Notes: generated by a model from the sequence alone, not told the origin. Positions 46,824-57,967 are shown, counted from the first letter of the stretch. The stretch: 64,000 bases of DNA from Symbiodinium sp. CCMP2592 (GCA_905221615.1 CAJNDT010003779.1:372001-436000); one strand, 5' to 3'. Translations and numbers: made by a program.

Positions 46824-47590
46824 GCCGGTGAAAGCCGTGATTTTGTGCTCACAGATGCAGTGTTTTCCAGAGCAAACCGGTTTGCAGGCTTGTCTTTGGC
46901 TTTCTGTTGAACGTTGCTGTTTGGGATGAAGGATGAAAGCTTCAATGAGATTTACCGAAGTTGCTCAAGTCGCACTCACGCCTCCTTTTGCAGCCTTTTC
47001 GTTCGCTGGTTGTCGGAAAGAGCCCTTCAATGAAGGGTTCCACTGTTCCACGGAGCCAGACTGGTTCACCAACCGGCGGACCAAGCAACGAAGCGAAATC
47101 TTAGCCAGATGCGGAAAAAGACTGAAATTGGACAGCGACATAACCTCGAGCATGAAGATTACTGGAGTGATTCTCAATTCTCTGTCAGACTGTCAGATGT
47201 GCGCAACAATTCGCAATGGTGTGGCAGGTCTTCGTTGCGACCGACGGCCGGCTCTTTCCAATCTTGCGGGCATAGACTGGGCATAGATCCCAGCCATGCG
47301 CGAATGAAAAAAAGTGAGTGAAGATACGTAGTTGGAGTCCAAATCCCACCGGCGAGTGATGTTCTCTTGGACTTTGTACTCCTAGGTTTGCGCAGTGATG
47401 CTACCACTGTCCAGGTGATCGGTAGAGCAGTTGAGTTTAGTGCAGTTGGTGAGGCCGCATTCATGCGGCGGCGTCCGGGATAACCCAGGGCATGCGTGAA
47501 GAGATCCCAGCCGAACCCCATCCACAGCCCTGCTCTCTAAGCTTTTCCACCAGTGGACCTTTGAACCCAAGCCCCCAGCCACTCAACACT
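46824..47590. other. 3' edge of the gene island
   Basis: An ORF at 46933-47286 (117 codons) includes a few cysteines but is unrecognised. CCCTAAA-like repeats resume near 47590, marking the end of the island. Confidence 0.35.
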
Positions 47591-47666
47591 AAACCCTATG
47601 AGCCCTGAACCCTAAACCCTAAACCCCGAAGCCTAAAACCCCAAAGCCCTTAACCCCAAGTTCCCT

Positions 47667-47768
47667 GAGACTCCAATATCCCTTACTTAGGGAATATTCC
47701 TGAAATCATATTAGGGATCCTGCTATAATTTAAGGTATATTCCTTATATCAAGGGATATTAGAGTCTC
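47667..47768. mobile_element. Foldback element, family G
   Basis: GAGACTCCAATATCCCTTAC pairs with AAGGGATATTAGAGTCTC. Complete. Confidence 0.65.
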
Positions 47769-47780
47769 TGGGTTCTCCCC

Positions 47781-47880
47781 TGGTAACTGGGGCTATAACT
47801 GAAGTAATTATACTTACAACTCCTTATAACCCCAATTAAGGTACTTATAACCTTACTTTCCAAGTCCCATGATCCTCCTC
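47781..47880. mobile_element. Foldback element, family A, AACTG subtype (left end lost)
   Basis: It starts at GGTAACTGGGGCTATAAC and keeps the right arm to CCCATGATCCTCC. It begins 12 bases after the family G element that ends at 47768. Confidence 0.6.
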
Positions 47881-48236
47881 TTCTTTTTCTCAGGTGGGGA
47901 GACCTTGTCCAAGGGGACTTACGAAAGCCGAGCCTGGTGTCGGCTGGAGCGGGCCTGCAGAATGCTGACACTGCAGGACCTAGGGTTTGGGGTGTTCAGG
48001 GTTTAGGGTTTAGGCCCAGCTGAACGATTCAAGGGTTTCAATGGAAGCAGAAATACTTATGGTTAAGGTCCTCTGGGTTTAGCGTTTAGAGTTTGGGGTT
48101 TCGGGTTCAGGGCTTTGGGTTTAGAGCTTCTGGGGTTAAGTTTTGTCACCTCCGTTTACCGTGCCCGTAAGACCATGCGAGAACAAAATTCGAACCATGA
48201 GGCCCCTTCGTTACAGAGTTCGGTTTAGGGTTTAGG

Positions 48237-48347
48237 TTAGAAGGGGCCCCCACCCTGTAATGGTGACCACAAGGATTATATAGGATTATATTGGGGCCCT
48301 CTTATGTTCCTGTTATGCCACTATTACAGGGTGGGGGCAGCTTCTAA
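48237..48347. mobile_element. Foldback element, family H
   Basis: TTAGAAGGGGCCCCCACCCT pairs with AGGGTGGGGGCAGCTTCTAA. Confidence 0.65.
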
Positions 48348-48496
48348 GGTTTAGGGTTTTAAGGGTGTTAGGGTTTGGTGCTTGGGGCGTGGGTTTGTGA
48401 TCTAACTTGTATGCATTAAACCACTTTGAGGGTCTGGAGGCTCACCAAAAACCCTAAACACGCAAGGGTTTGGGGTGGGCCTTGAAACCTACTAAA

Positions 48497-48596
48497 GGGG
48501 CCTTAATAATTAAAATAGGGTTTTGGGGCCCATTACATTACACATACAACAAGGAACCACCCAAAATAGTATAGGTAATTATTAAGGCCCCTATAT
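48497..48596. mobile_element. Foldback element, family B (reverse orientation)
   Basis: GGGGCCTTAATAATTAAAAT to TAATTATTAAGGCCCCTATA. Complete. Confidence 0.65.
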
Positions 48597-48672
48597 TAAA
48601 TCCCACATGGGCGACTCCGCCCCCGACCTCCGACACAGTAGCGTTTCTCGACATCATTACCAAACAGGTTCC

Positions 48673-48840
48673 TACTCGGAGGGGCAGGGGACTTATCAAA
48701 TAGGGTTTAGGGTTTAGGGTTCAGGGTCTAGGGACTTGGTAAGTAGGTCATAAGCAGAGTTACACCTGCCCGAGAATGGAGTTACCCCAATTATAACCCT
48801 ACGTATAAACGACGTACTAAGTCCCCTGCCCCTCCAAGTA
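48673..48840. mobile_element. Foldback element, family A, interrupted by telomere-like repeat
   Basis: The ends TACTCGGAGGGGCAGGGG and CCCCTGCCCCTCCAAGTA are intact. A stretch with three TAGGGTT-type units lies inside the left arm (about 48700-48737), and part of the arm is duplicated around it. Confidence 0.65.
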
Positions 48841-49329
48841 GACCCTAAACCCTAAACCCCATAGATCCCTTTAAGGATCCCTTTTAAGGAGCCCTTTATA
48901 AACCTCCAAGTAGCCCCTATGCCCCGGCCCAGAAGCCTAGACGTCCAATAAGGTGGCAGCTTCGTTCGGCTTTGGGTCTGGGGCTCTTTCACTTCGTAGC
49001 TGAGTGAGCACACCTTGCACTTTTTGGGATGATGTGATCTCTTCCAGAACTGAAAGTATACACTGTTTGGGGCTTATCAACTCAGCAACTAAGTTCACGG
49101 GTTCCTTTAAGGGTTCCCGAAGCCCTTCAAGTAATGATCCTTAAGCGTTTCCGGAGGATTTCCGTAAGGATAACCCTAAGGCATCACTTCCGTTTAAGGA
49201 ACCCTAAACCCTTAAAGCCCTAAACCGTTAAGCCCTTAAACCCTTGAACAAACCCTTAAACCCTAAACCCTCAGACCCTAAACCCTAAACCCCAAGCCCT
49301 AAACCCGAACCCTAAGCCTTATGCTCCCT

Positions 49330-49401
49330 TACAAGAGACTCCAGGAAGATGCCAGCGAGATCATCGAGATCAAGGGCCCCCAGGAACAGGCGGGCATCCC
49401 C
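49330..49401 (+). CDS. Probable exon of the split gene (downstream part)
   Basis: This non-repeat island in telomere-like DNA reads YKRLQEDASEIIEIKGPQEQ, then AGIP and a stop at 49402. Possible borders are CCAG|GAAGAT at the 5' side and CCCCAG|GAACAG (a GA-type donor) at the 3' side. It fits the family stretch after the RGWCR block only loosely. Strand and order agree with the other islands. Confidence 0.4.
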
Positions 49402-49873
49402 TAGGGTTGCCTGAAGGGGGTAAGTAGGGTAGTTAGGGTAGTTCAAAAGAAGGGTTTAGGGTTTAGGGTTCCCTTAAGGCGGTAAGTAGGGTAGTTCAAA
49501 AGGAGGGTCTAGGGTTTAGGGGTTTGGGTAGTTCAGAAAGAGGGTGGAAGGGTTAGGATTTGAAAAAGCATCTAACGGTTGTTTTGTTCTGTTGGGGTTT
49601 AGGTTTTAGAGGGGTGGGGTTTGGGGTTTGGGCTTAGGGTTTAGGTTTCAGCATGTTGCTGTTTGTGGTTTTCTGTCCGACTCTTCTGAAAAGCAGTGCT
49701 GTAGTTCAATTCTGCGTGGTGAAGAGAAGTCTTAATGTAGGACCTAGAGTAGGCCCTTATTCCCTTTTCTTAGGGTTCAGGTTTCCTTATAAGCCCCCTT
49801 AAACCAAAAAGGGCACCCTTTTTATTCCTAGGATACTTGTGGGTCTAGTAATCCTTGTGAAGTGTCTACACTC

Positions 49874-49960
49874 TCGACGATTCCTGTCCGTGGTTCTACG
49901 TAAGTGCCGTTGAAGCAGGAACCGCCGAACCAGCCTCCCTAACTCCCAATAATAAGCCCC
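49874..49960 (+). CDS. Possible exon with a GTAAGT donor
   Basis: One frame reads VYTLDDSCPWFY up to TTCTAC|GTAAGT, a strong-looking 5' splice site, and stays open past it. The base composition differs from the telomere-like flanks. I do not recognise the residues with confidence. Confidence 0.2.
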
Positions 49961-49984
49961 ACGTGTAAGCTCGAAGTGGTTTAG

Positions 49985-50215
49985 GGCTCAGGGGTTTAGG
50001 GTTCAGTGGTTTAGGGGTTCAGGGGTTTAGGGCTCAGGGCTCTAGGGCTCAGGGGTTTAGGGGTTCAGGGGTTTAGGGGTTTGGGGTTCAGGGGTTTAAG
50101 GGGTTCAGGGGTTTAGGGGTTTAGAGGTTTAGGGGTTCAAGATTCAGGGGTTTAGGAGTTCAGGGGTTTAGGGGTTCAAGGTTCAGGGGTTTAGGGGTTC
50201 AGGGGTTTAGGGTTT
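49985..50215 (+). repeat. Telomere-like tandem block (GGGGTTTA/GGGGTTCA units)
   Basis: Mixed 7-9 base units in the G-rich orientation with no coding island inside. Confidence 0.8.
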
Positions 50216-50863
50216 GGGCTGAAACCCAAGTTTCAGTAAATGCAAGGCCATCGTTCCTGCTTCCACCTGGATGCGCTCGCCGGTGGGTGCTCCCTGGCAT
50301 GCTCCGGTATAATAGAAAAGCTCTTCTAAGAGTTCTGGATGAGTTTGGCTTATAGAGTCTTGTGATTTAAGTCCTCACACAACTAGAAGCCTGCATACCA
50401 TTATTCCTCGGGTTCCTTGGCAGAATTATTGTGTGATATATGTGCTTTCACCACTAAGCCCCTATAAGCCCCTATATTATACAATTCATGTAGACACTGA
50501 TTAAGCTCTTGGGTGTTCTTTGCTTTCAGCTTTTTTCTTGTGTGTGTGTGTGTGTGTTTTTGGGGATTTCGAAAGAAAGCATGTTTGCTTACCTTCTTTG
50601 GGGAGTATGGCTAGGGTGAGAGGGGGTGAGGCGGAGTGTCTTGGGTTCAGTCTAGGTTGTAGGGCTTTTGGAACGTAGGGTTAGGCTTTCGGGGAATGAA
50701 CACGGGATGTTCAAACCTGGGGAATGAACACGGGATGTTCAAAACTGGGTCGTGCTCTTCCCTTATCACCCCTGTCCAAGTTTTGCATAAGTTCGCCAGG
50801 CTACAGCCCGATTGCAGTTACACATTTAAGGGTTTGGGGGACTTCAGCGTTGCGGTGTATGTA

Positions 50864-50963
50864 CTAGAAGCTGCCCCCACCCTGCAATAGTGACTATAAG
50901 GATTATATTAGGGCCCTATTATAGTCCTCTTATACCACTATTACAGGGGCGGGGGCCCTTTCC
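50864..50963. mobile_element. Foldback element, family H
   Basis: CTAGAAGCTGCCCCCACCCT to ACAGGGGCGGGGGCCC. The right tip is worn. Confidence 0.6.
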
Positions 50964-51076
50964 AATGTATATACCGCATCTACCAAACGATGGGTGGGGT
51001 TTGTAGTCAGCCAGAAGTGTAGGCTTGTAGGCTGCTGATCCCATCAGCTTAGGCTCGAGCCCCGAAGCCTTGAACC

Positions 51077-51200
51077 TACTTAAAGGATCATGGGACTTAG
51101 TAAGTAGGTTATACTTGGGGTTATAAGTCCCTTAAGTGGGGTTATCCTAATTATAAGCTACTTATAGCCTTACTTACTAAGTCCCATGAGCCTTTAAGTA
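51077..51200. mobile_element. Foldback element, family A
   Basis: Full copy, TACTTAAAGGATCATGGG to CCTTTAAGTA. Confidence 0.75.
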
Positions 51201-51894
51201 CACCCAAAAGCCCAAAACCCTTAAGCCTCCTAGCGCTCATCACCCTGAATCCATGTGCCAACCTTCTGAAATCACAGGATAGGGTCTCTGGCTTAATCCT
51301 TAAACCCCAAACCCTAAACCCTTAAACCCTTAAATCCTCAAACCCTAAACCCTTAAACCCTCAAACCTTAATTCCTAAACCTTAAACCCTTAAACCCTAA
51401 AATCCCAAGGCGCGGACCTACGCTTGCCCTAAGCGAAGACAAGATGCCTCTAACGCCACATTCACTTCTAGGTAGTTCAAAAGACAGGACCCAAGCAGGG
51501 AGCCTGAGTAGTGCATCCCTTCATGTGAAGTAGGCTTACATTCAGGATGGTGGGGCATGTAGGAGGGGGTCATTGCGAGTGTATTTTGGATGTCCTTCTT
51601 CTCGTCAAAGCCATTGTACTTCATCCTGAGCCCAATGCCGTTTGCCTTAAAGTCTAGTCCATACACCATCATTCCTTAACTCCCAAACCCCGAACCTTAA
51701 GCCCCAAGCTCTAAGCCGTGGCATAAGCCCAACCCAAAACCTTAAACCCTAAACCTTTACCCCTACACCATGAACCCCAAACCCTTAACCCCTACACCCC
51801 TAAAGCCTAAATCCAAACCCCCAAAACCCCTAGACCCCTAGACCCCTAAACCCTAAACCTAGACGCGCCCACAGTTGACCTACCCAAATAAGCC

Positions 51895-52095
51895 CTTATG
51901 CCGCTGCCCAAGCCACATTCTCAGCTTCAATTTCTTGCTCGTTGGGGGGTCAACAGGAGTCCAGGAGATGCCTTGCAACGGCCGCACAGTGGCACGGTCG
52001 ACAACATGTGGAAAATAATGAACGACGTCATACCTAGCGTCCACGCTGCGAGCGACCCCGCCTTGGTAAAGTATTTGCATCCGTTTTCTTTGTGA
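51895..52095 (+). CDS. Possible exon, unrecognised
   Basis: An ORF starting MPLPKPHSQLQF runs 65 codons and includes DNMWKIMNDVIPSVHAASDP, which has the composition of real protein. It is flanked by telomere-like repeats on both sides. The position is consistent with another exon of the split gene, but I cannot match it to the family. Confidence 0.25.
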   Translation, partial: LMPLPKPHSQLQFLARWGVNRSPGDALQRPHSGTVDNMWKIMNDVIPSVHAASDPALVKYLHPFSL

Positions 52096-52234
52096 TGGCA
52101 TCATGAAGGCAACTTCCAGTGTTTGAAGCAGAAAGTCGGAGCTTCCTAGAAAATCAATTATGAAAAAAGGCCCTAAGTTTACAGGTCAATGAATGCTGGC
52201 GTGGGCAGCGCAATCGGTAGGGCAGCAGTGGCCG

Positions 52235-52540
52235 CGCCAGGCCCCAAACCCCTCAACCCTTAATTCCCTAAACCCTAAGCCCAAAATAACCCCCAAAACC
52301 TCTAAGCCTCTCAACCCTTAAACCCCCTAAACCCTAAACCCCCAAAACCCCAAAACCCCTAAACCCCAAACCCCTAAACCCCTCAACCCCCAAACCCTAA
52401 ACCCCTAAACCCAAAACCCCTAAACCCCTCAACCCTTAAGCCTAAACCCCTAAACCGCTAAACCCCTAACCCCCAAACTCCCCTAAGAACCCCTAAACCC
52501 CGAAGAACCCTAAGAACCCCCAAAAAACAGAAAAAAACCA
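52235..52540 (-). repeat. Telomere-like tandem block (CCCCTAAA units)
   Basis: 300 bases of 7-8 base units with extra C. A short non-repeat stretch after it (52560-52625) reads EEGELSNQDDRPLMGQARNL and could be a small exon. Confidence 0.75.
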
Positions 52541-53005
52541 AAAAGCACCCCTCAAGTGGGCCGAGGAAGGCGAACTCAGCAATCAGGACGATCGGCCCCT
52601 GATGGGCCAGGCCCGTAACTTGAGCGAAAGGGGGTTTAGGGCTTTAGGGCGTGGTTGTTTTTTTTTATTATGGGTTTTCAAGGTTTTTGGGGTCTTTAAG
52701 GGTTTTTATGGGTTTAGGGTTCTTAGGGTTCTTAGTGTTTAGGGTTTAGGGTCCTAAGGCCTTCTTGGAGGATTATGGGCCCTGCGTAGCAAAAGGGCTA
52801 TACAGGGGCTCTATGGCGGTAACTTCAAGGGGCTCCTTCAAGGGATATATGGGGATTTGGGTTTTAGGGTCTACTTGGAGGGCCATGGGACCCAGCAAGT
52901 AAGCTTATAGGTACTTTAACTGGGCTTCAAAGTATTTATAAGTATGAACAAGAACCCTTAACAACGAAGCCACACCGTGAATTTTCGACTGCATGTTCTG
53001 ATCTT

Positions 53006-53007
<2 letters not shown>

Positions 53008-53046
<39 letters not shown>
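53008..53046. repeat. GA dinucleotide microsatellite
   Basis: About 19 GA units. Shorter TG and AC runs lie at 50538-50557 and 54498-54513. Confidence 0.85.
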
Positions 53047-53047
<1 letters not shown>

Positions 53048-53138
53048 ATGCAACCATTTTGAATTCCCTGGGCTGAGTCTGGTGGCCGAGATTTACCGAT
53101 TTTGCGTTCCGAAGCACTCCCAACCCTCAATCGAGGAA

Positions 53139-53282
53139 TACTTAAAGGCTCATGGGACTTAGTAAGTAGGGTTATAAGTAGGTTATAATTAGGATAACCC
53201 CACTTAGGGGACTAATAAGGAACCCCCCAAACTTAGTATAGTTAACTATTCAGAAAACAACATAATACGTTAGGGTTTTGGG
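53139..53282. mobile_element. Half family A element fused to half family B element
   Basis: 53139-53212 is the left half of family A. At GGGACTAATAAGG it passes directly into a family B arm (AAGGAACCCCCCAAACTTAG). Neither right half follows. Confidence 0.6.
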
Positions 53283-53480
53283 TGTAGGGACTCGGGGCTG
53301 GACTCCCAATAAGATGTCTACATTATGGATCCTCGCAGGATCAGGTTTAGGGTTTAGGGTTTAGGGTTTCCTTAGGCTTGAGGGTTTAGGGCTTCCTTAG
53401 GGTTCGTTCGTTTCATTCATAAAATGAACAACTAAACGGTAATGTGATTTCTCAGGGTTCGTTCTTGGAGCTGCGCTAAG

Positions 53481-53549
53481 GCCGGCGACTCCAAGGCCTT
53501 AACCCTGCAAAATCTGAAAAACTCCGACAACCCGGAAGCCATACAGAAG
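53481..53549 (+). CDS. Probable exon of the split gene
   Basis: After GCTAAG it reads exactly 23 codons, beginning AGDSKALTLQNLKNSDNPEA and ending IQK, up to CAGAAG. The exon ends 6 bases before a foldback element that starts at 53556. Charged, non-repetitive sequence inside repeat filler supports coding. The family assignment rests on order and strand. Confidence 0.4.
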
Positions 53550-53555
53550 CTAAAC

Positions 53556-53679
53556 TACTTAAAGGCTCATGGGACTTAGTAAGTAGGGTTATAAGTAGGG
53601 TGTAATCAGGATAACCCCACTTACGGGACTTATAACCCCAATTATAACCTACTTACTAAGTCCCATGATCCTTCAAGTA
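53556..53679. mobile_element. Foldback element, family A
   Basis: Full copy, TACTTAAAGGCTCATGGG to CCTTCAAGTA, 6 bases after a probable exon. Confidence 0.75.
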
Positions 53680-53704
53680 TGCCCCAAATCCTAAACCCTA
53701 AAAC

Positions 53705-53793
53705 AGCTGCCGAGCCTATCTTGGTGGCAGGTGTTGCAGCAGATGGTTCGAGACAAGATGACGGCTTTTCTGATGCCGGCCGGCTTCCGTTTA
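53705..53793 (+). CDS. Probable exon of the split gene
   Basis: It reads QLPSLSWWQVLQQMVRDKMT, then AFLMPAG. In the family a stretch with CDK...I..VL..M...K precedes the region seen in the next island, and VLQQMVRDK fits that spot. An internal acceptor at 53730 (GGCAG|GTG) is an alternative start. Confidence 0.45.
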
Positions 53794-54054
53794 AGGGTTA
53801 CTATAAGGGTCCTTTAAGCGTCTAGGGTTGATAGGGACCACAGAGTTTATAGAGTTTAAAGGGCTTTGGGAGTGGATCCCGTGAGGATACCTTGAAGGGT
53901 TTTTCAAAGGGTCCCTTTGAGGGTTCCTCTTAATTGTCCCTTTACGGATTCTATAGACGATTCCTTTAAGAGTTCCGTTTTTTTACGGGGTCTTTAAAGG
54001 TTGAGGACTCCTTGGATGATCCCCGGGGCTTGTAAGAGGATAAAGGATGTTTAA

Positions 54055-54235
54055 GCTTTAGGGGTTTAGGGAATTGGCATTTAGGGTTTGGGTTTAGGGG
54101 TTTAGGGAACTGTCATTTAGGGTTTGGGTTTAGGGGTTTAGGGAACTGTCATTTAGGGTTTAGGGGTTTAGTGAATTGGCATTTAGGGTTTGGGTTTAGG
54201 GGTTTAGGGAATTGACGTTTAGGGTTTAGGGTTTC
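54055..54235 (+). repeat. Tandem repeat of about 45-50 bases with TTTAGGG cores
   Basis: Four copies of a unit that joins GGGTTTAGGGGTTTAGGGAA to CTGTCATTTAGG-like text. Confidence 0.65.
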
Positions 54236-54696
54236 CGCAACAGCACCCTTTTGGTCTTTTCGGTTTTGGATTCCCTTGTTAAACCCAGATAGTAGGAGAA
54301 TGGGCACCCTTTTTGTCAACGGGCTACTGGTAGGTATGGTTGCTTTATGTTTAGACATGCTGCTGAGTCCTTTGATCCTTCAGGTACAGGAGCCGCAAAA
54401 CCAAACCCTAACCCCAAACCCTCAACCCTTCCCCGCCAGACGAGTTTACGATGTTTATGAAAGAAAGGACGACTTTTCTCAACAACAGACAACTCAGCAC
54501 ACACACACACACACCCAAGGAAGGGCCCCTCCATTAGATGAAAGCAAAAATGAGTCCAAGGAAGGAACGAACACATACAGCATTTCAACACAGATATACC
54601 AAAATGAGCACTCATTTCCAATAAGAGAATCGTAAAGTAAGTGCAAAGCTTCCTAAATTCCCAAGCCCTACACCTTAAAACCTAAGCCCAAGGAAG

Positions 54697-54787
54697 GGGA
54701 ACTTCCACAAATACCGCCTCATCTTCGCTTTGCTGCGTGCGCACTTTGCCGGCCTGCCCAAGAAGCCCGTGGAGAACCTCGTTCCAG
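54697..54787 (+). CDS. Exon of the split gene (YRLIFALL..AGLP segment)
   Basis: After AAGGAAG it reads GNFHKYRLIFALLRAHFAGL, then PKKPVENLVP, and ends at TTCCAG|GTAGCC, a canonical 5' splice site. The family has YR.L.A....L.AGLP at this point, before the first ankyrin repeat. This is one of the better supported downstream exons. Confidence 0.55.
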
Positions 54788-55670
54788 GTAGCCTTTCGGG
54801 GGGTGTGAGGGTTTCTGGGGTTTAGGGCTTTGGGTTTGGGGTTCAGGGTTTAGGGTTCAGGGTTTAGGGTGGTGTAGGGTTCAGGGTGTGGAGTTCAGGG
54901 GTGGTGTTCGGGGTTAGGGTGTAAGTTATAGATTTGGGCTGCGGGTTTGGAACTTTTGGGGTTGGGTTCGGTCACCAGGCAATTCAACCCAAATCCTAAA
55001 CCACCCTAAACCACTAAGGCTGTGAAGCTCAAGAGCCTCTGAGGATAGTGGACGTTAAGGTTCGGGAGAATGATTTAAAGGAGTCAGGTGCGCCGAGTAG
55101 TCGAGTTCAGGATTGAGCCTTTAGGGTGCCGGTTGTAGGGTTCGGGTTTTACGTAGTGTTGGGGTTTACGGCGCAGGATGACTTTCAGGGATGATAGGGC
55201 CGTGGAGACAGGGATGATCTATGTGGGGAATCTGTTATGGCGGTCCTTATTAAGGAATGATGTCCTTTTGGGTATAACTGACCACACGTCATATCGCAAT
55301 CTGCCGCAAAACCTTCATGAAGCCACAGAAAGTCTATATAAAGCACCGGAAGATGACGAGGTTTTTCCACTTCAGGTCAAAACCCTAAACCTTAACCCTA
55401 GACAGTTTAAGCATCATTTAATGTAAGCATTGCTTCATACTTTCAGAAGCCTATACGGTAGAGGCCCCGTCAAACCCCTCAAAAAGTTTTCATATCGCCA
55501 CCCTAAACAGTACACCCTAGACCCTAAACCCTAAACCCTTAAACCCTCAACCCCAAACCCTAAACGCCAAACCCTAAACCCCAAACCCTAAACCCCAGAC
55601 CCTAAACCCCAAACCCCAATTTCAAAACCTACATCCCTATACCCTCTTGGGTCCTCAAGTGCGCGTGGAG

Positions 55671-55738
55671 GCTTCGTGTCGAAGGCCACCGACCCAGCTG
55701 ACTTCTTCCTGGCAGAGTACATGAACCAGAAACTGTCT
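55671..55738 (+). CDS. Probable exon of the split gene
   Basis: After GTGGAG one frame reads GFVSKATDPADFFLAEYMNQ, then KLS, with a possible GC donor just after. Hydrophobic and charged residues alternate as in a helical linker. It sits between the AGLP exon and the first ankyrin exon, as expected. Confidence 0.4.
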
Positions 55739-55959
55739 GCAAATTAAGGAATTTCTGTTGAAGGCTACCATAACAGGGATCTTGAGTGAAGTTTTAAGTT
55801 GGCACAAGAAGGATCTTGAATAATTTATGCGGTTTCCTTGTTGCGGTAACTTAGATCAGATTCCCTTCACAAGAACCCAGGACATTGGGCCCGGAAAAAG
55901 GCATCGAAGGGCTCTTGTAAGGGGTCTTTCAGGGCTCTACAAGGGTTCTGGAGGGTTCG

Positions 55960-56040
55960 TACTTAAAGGCTCATGGGACTTAGTAAGTAAGGTTATAAGT
56001 AGGTTATAAATAGGATAGCCCCACTTAGGGGACTTATAAC
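55960..56040. mobile_element. Foldback element, family A, left half only
   Basis: TACTTAAAGGCTCATGGGAC through CCCCACTTAGGGGACTTATAA, then unrelated sequence. Confidence 0.65.
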
Positions 56041-56389
56041 GGTCAAGGTGTGAGGGCACCCAGGATTTTACGGCCTGTGGAGCCCACTGTGGGGGCCAAG
56101 GGCGCAGACACCCGAAATCAGAGCGACGCACTGTTTCTAGGCTATAACCCTTCACTCCTAAATCCTAAACCCTGGACCCCCAACCCTAAACCCCAAGACC
56201 CCCTACATCCTAAACCCCCAGATCCTTAACCCCAAAACCCTCAACCCGAAACCCCCAACCCTAAACCCTCAAACCCCCAACCCTAAATCCTAAACCCCAA
56301 ACCCTAAACTCTCAACCCTTAATCCTTATGGGTCTTTTATTTTATACAGCTTTTAAGGGAAGCCTATTTGTTAATCATCCGAAGCCCAG

Positions 56390-56485
56390 GAACGGCTTCT
56401 CCAGTGTCACGGATCGGAGCGCGGAAGGCTGGACGCCTCTGTGCTATGCCTCCTTGCTGGGCAATCCAATGCTGATCTACGCCCT
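56390..56485 (+). CDS. Ankyrin-repeat exon of the split gene
   Basis: After GCCCAG it reads NGFSSVTDRSAEGWTPLCYA, then SLLGNPMLIYAL. The G.TPL..A...GN......L pattern is an ankyrin repeat core. A GT donor (CCCT|GTGGCT) follows. Ankyrin repeats are protein-binding modules, and the partner is unknown. Confidence 0.6.
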
Positions 56486-57452
56486 GTGGCTCGGCGGTTT
56501 CGGGTTCAGGGTTTAGGGTTTAGTTGGGTTCTATGACGGTTCTGCAACGGAGCTGCAAGGGTTGTTGTTAGGGCTTAGGGGGTTCGGCTGCAGTCCAAAT
56601 ACTCTGGCAAATAAGTCCCATGATCCTTCAAGCATGACGCTTCTGCAAGGGAGTCTGGGTGGCTTTATATGGGGTTCTATAGGCCCTTCTGGGGTTTCAT
56701 GCGGCTATCAGGGCTTTTAGAGTTTGAGGGTTTCGAGGGTACCTGGGGTTTGGGTTTAGGGTTGAGGGGTCAGCGGCCCGAGTTTCATTTAGGAGTCTCG
56801 AGCCAGAAGGGATCGAAGAGCAGGATAATTCGACAAAGAACCCGAGGAGGCACCTTTTCGAACCCTGAGTCTCTACATGGGTGGTTGTCAAAATTAGGGT
56901 TCCTTTTTGGGTACCCTAAATCATAGGTGGGACCCACTCACATGTGATATTCTAATTTATGCTAGAAACCCTAGTTTGCGTGTATCACGGCTTCTGCAGT
57001 GTGGCCTAGCCTTGAATTCGGGTATTGCGGTTGAAAGTTTATCAGCGGTATACCCAGGGAGGCAAGTATCTACCCAGTAGGTATGAAATTTGACTGAAGA
57101 ATGAAGAAGGTATTCATTTACGAGACATTCCTGTTGAGGGGTAGTGGCTCCCTGAAATTCTCGGTCGTTTTAAACCTAAGTCGCAAGCCCGAAATACGTA
57201 GGGCGTAGGGTACCTCTTCAATGAGCTGCAGTTTCCGTCAGTTACGATTGTTGCAACTGTTGGGTGTCCTTACTATTGTGGTAGGCTCTCCGGTTATCAG
57301 TTCAAGAATGATACTGAGGCACAGAGGCCGGAAGAAGTGAGAGCACCATGCCTTCTTATAGGGGTATCACAACATACCTCCACGACTTAGTGGAAAACCT
57401 CGGGTTCCTACTTCAGAACAGCCTTGAAACGACCCCAAGGTTGGAACATCAA

Positions 57453-57515
57453 GCAGACCCCAACGACGCTATCTCGCAGCTGGGCTGCGATGCGGGCATG
57501 CCGCGGTTTCGTCGG
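57453..57515 (+). CDS. Possible ankyrin-linked exon
   Basis: One frame reads ADPNDAISQLGCDAGMPRF. ADPN commonly ends one ankyrin repeat and starts the next, and the place follows the ankyrin exon at 56390. The borders are unclear because the flanks give no strong splice signals. Confidence 0.35.
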
Positions 57516-57572
57516 TTTAATGTTCAAAGTTGGGATCTAAACCCGAAACCCTAAACCCTAAAGCCCCAAACC

Positions 57573-57695
57573 CAAAGGAGGGACCCTTAATAAGGACCCC
57601 TAGGTATATACGCTTAATATATTTATTATATACCCATTATATAGCCCATTATAGGGTAGGGGTCCCCATTAAGAGTCCCTCTTTTTCCCTTTGAT
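57573..57695. mobile_element. Foldback element, family E
   Basis: AAAGGAGGGACCCTTAATAA to CATTAAGAGTCCCTCTTTTT, with AT-rich centre. Confidence 0.6.
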
Positions 57696-57737
57696 TAAAG
57701 GAACCCTATTCCAAGCCAGGAAGACGCCGATATTATC

Positions 57738-57967
57738 CCCGGGGGGAGGATCCAAAAAGTAGATCCCTTCATGGGGGTTCCTTTAAGGTTTCCGTTAAGG
57801 GTCCCTTTAAGGGATCTGTAAAGATTTAGGGTTTAGAGTTTAGGGCTTAGGGGATCCAGAAAGTAGGTCGCTTAATGGGGGTTCCTCTAAAGTACCCTTA
57901 GTAGTATAGGGCCCCAAATTAGGGGATCTACTGTCTATGCTGTCTAGATCCTCCCGGGGGTCTGGGT
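57738..57967. mobile_element. Foldback element, family F with insert
   Basis: GGAGGATCCAAAAAGTAGAT occurs at the left, a second arm copy at 57854, and the right end CCTCCCGGGGGTCTGGG. About 90 bases including telomere-like repeat separate them. Confidence 0.55.

Noticed and set aside
47418-47450. tRNA-like text (GATCGGTAGAGCAG) resembling a D-arm or A box
   Set aside because: No T-arm or acceptor stem is found at the right distance. A similar fragment at 52210 also lacks the rest.
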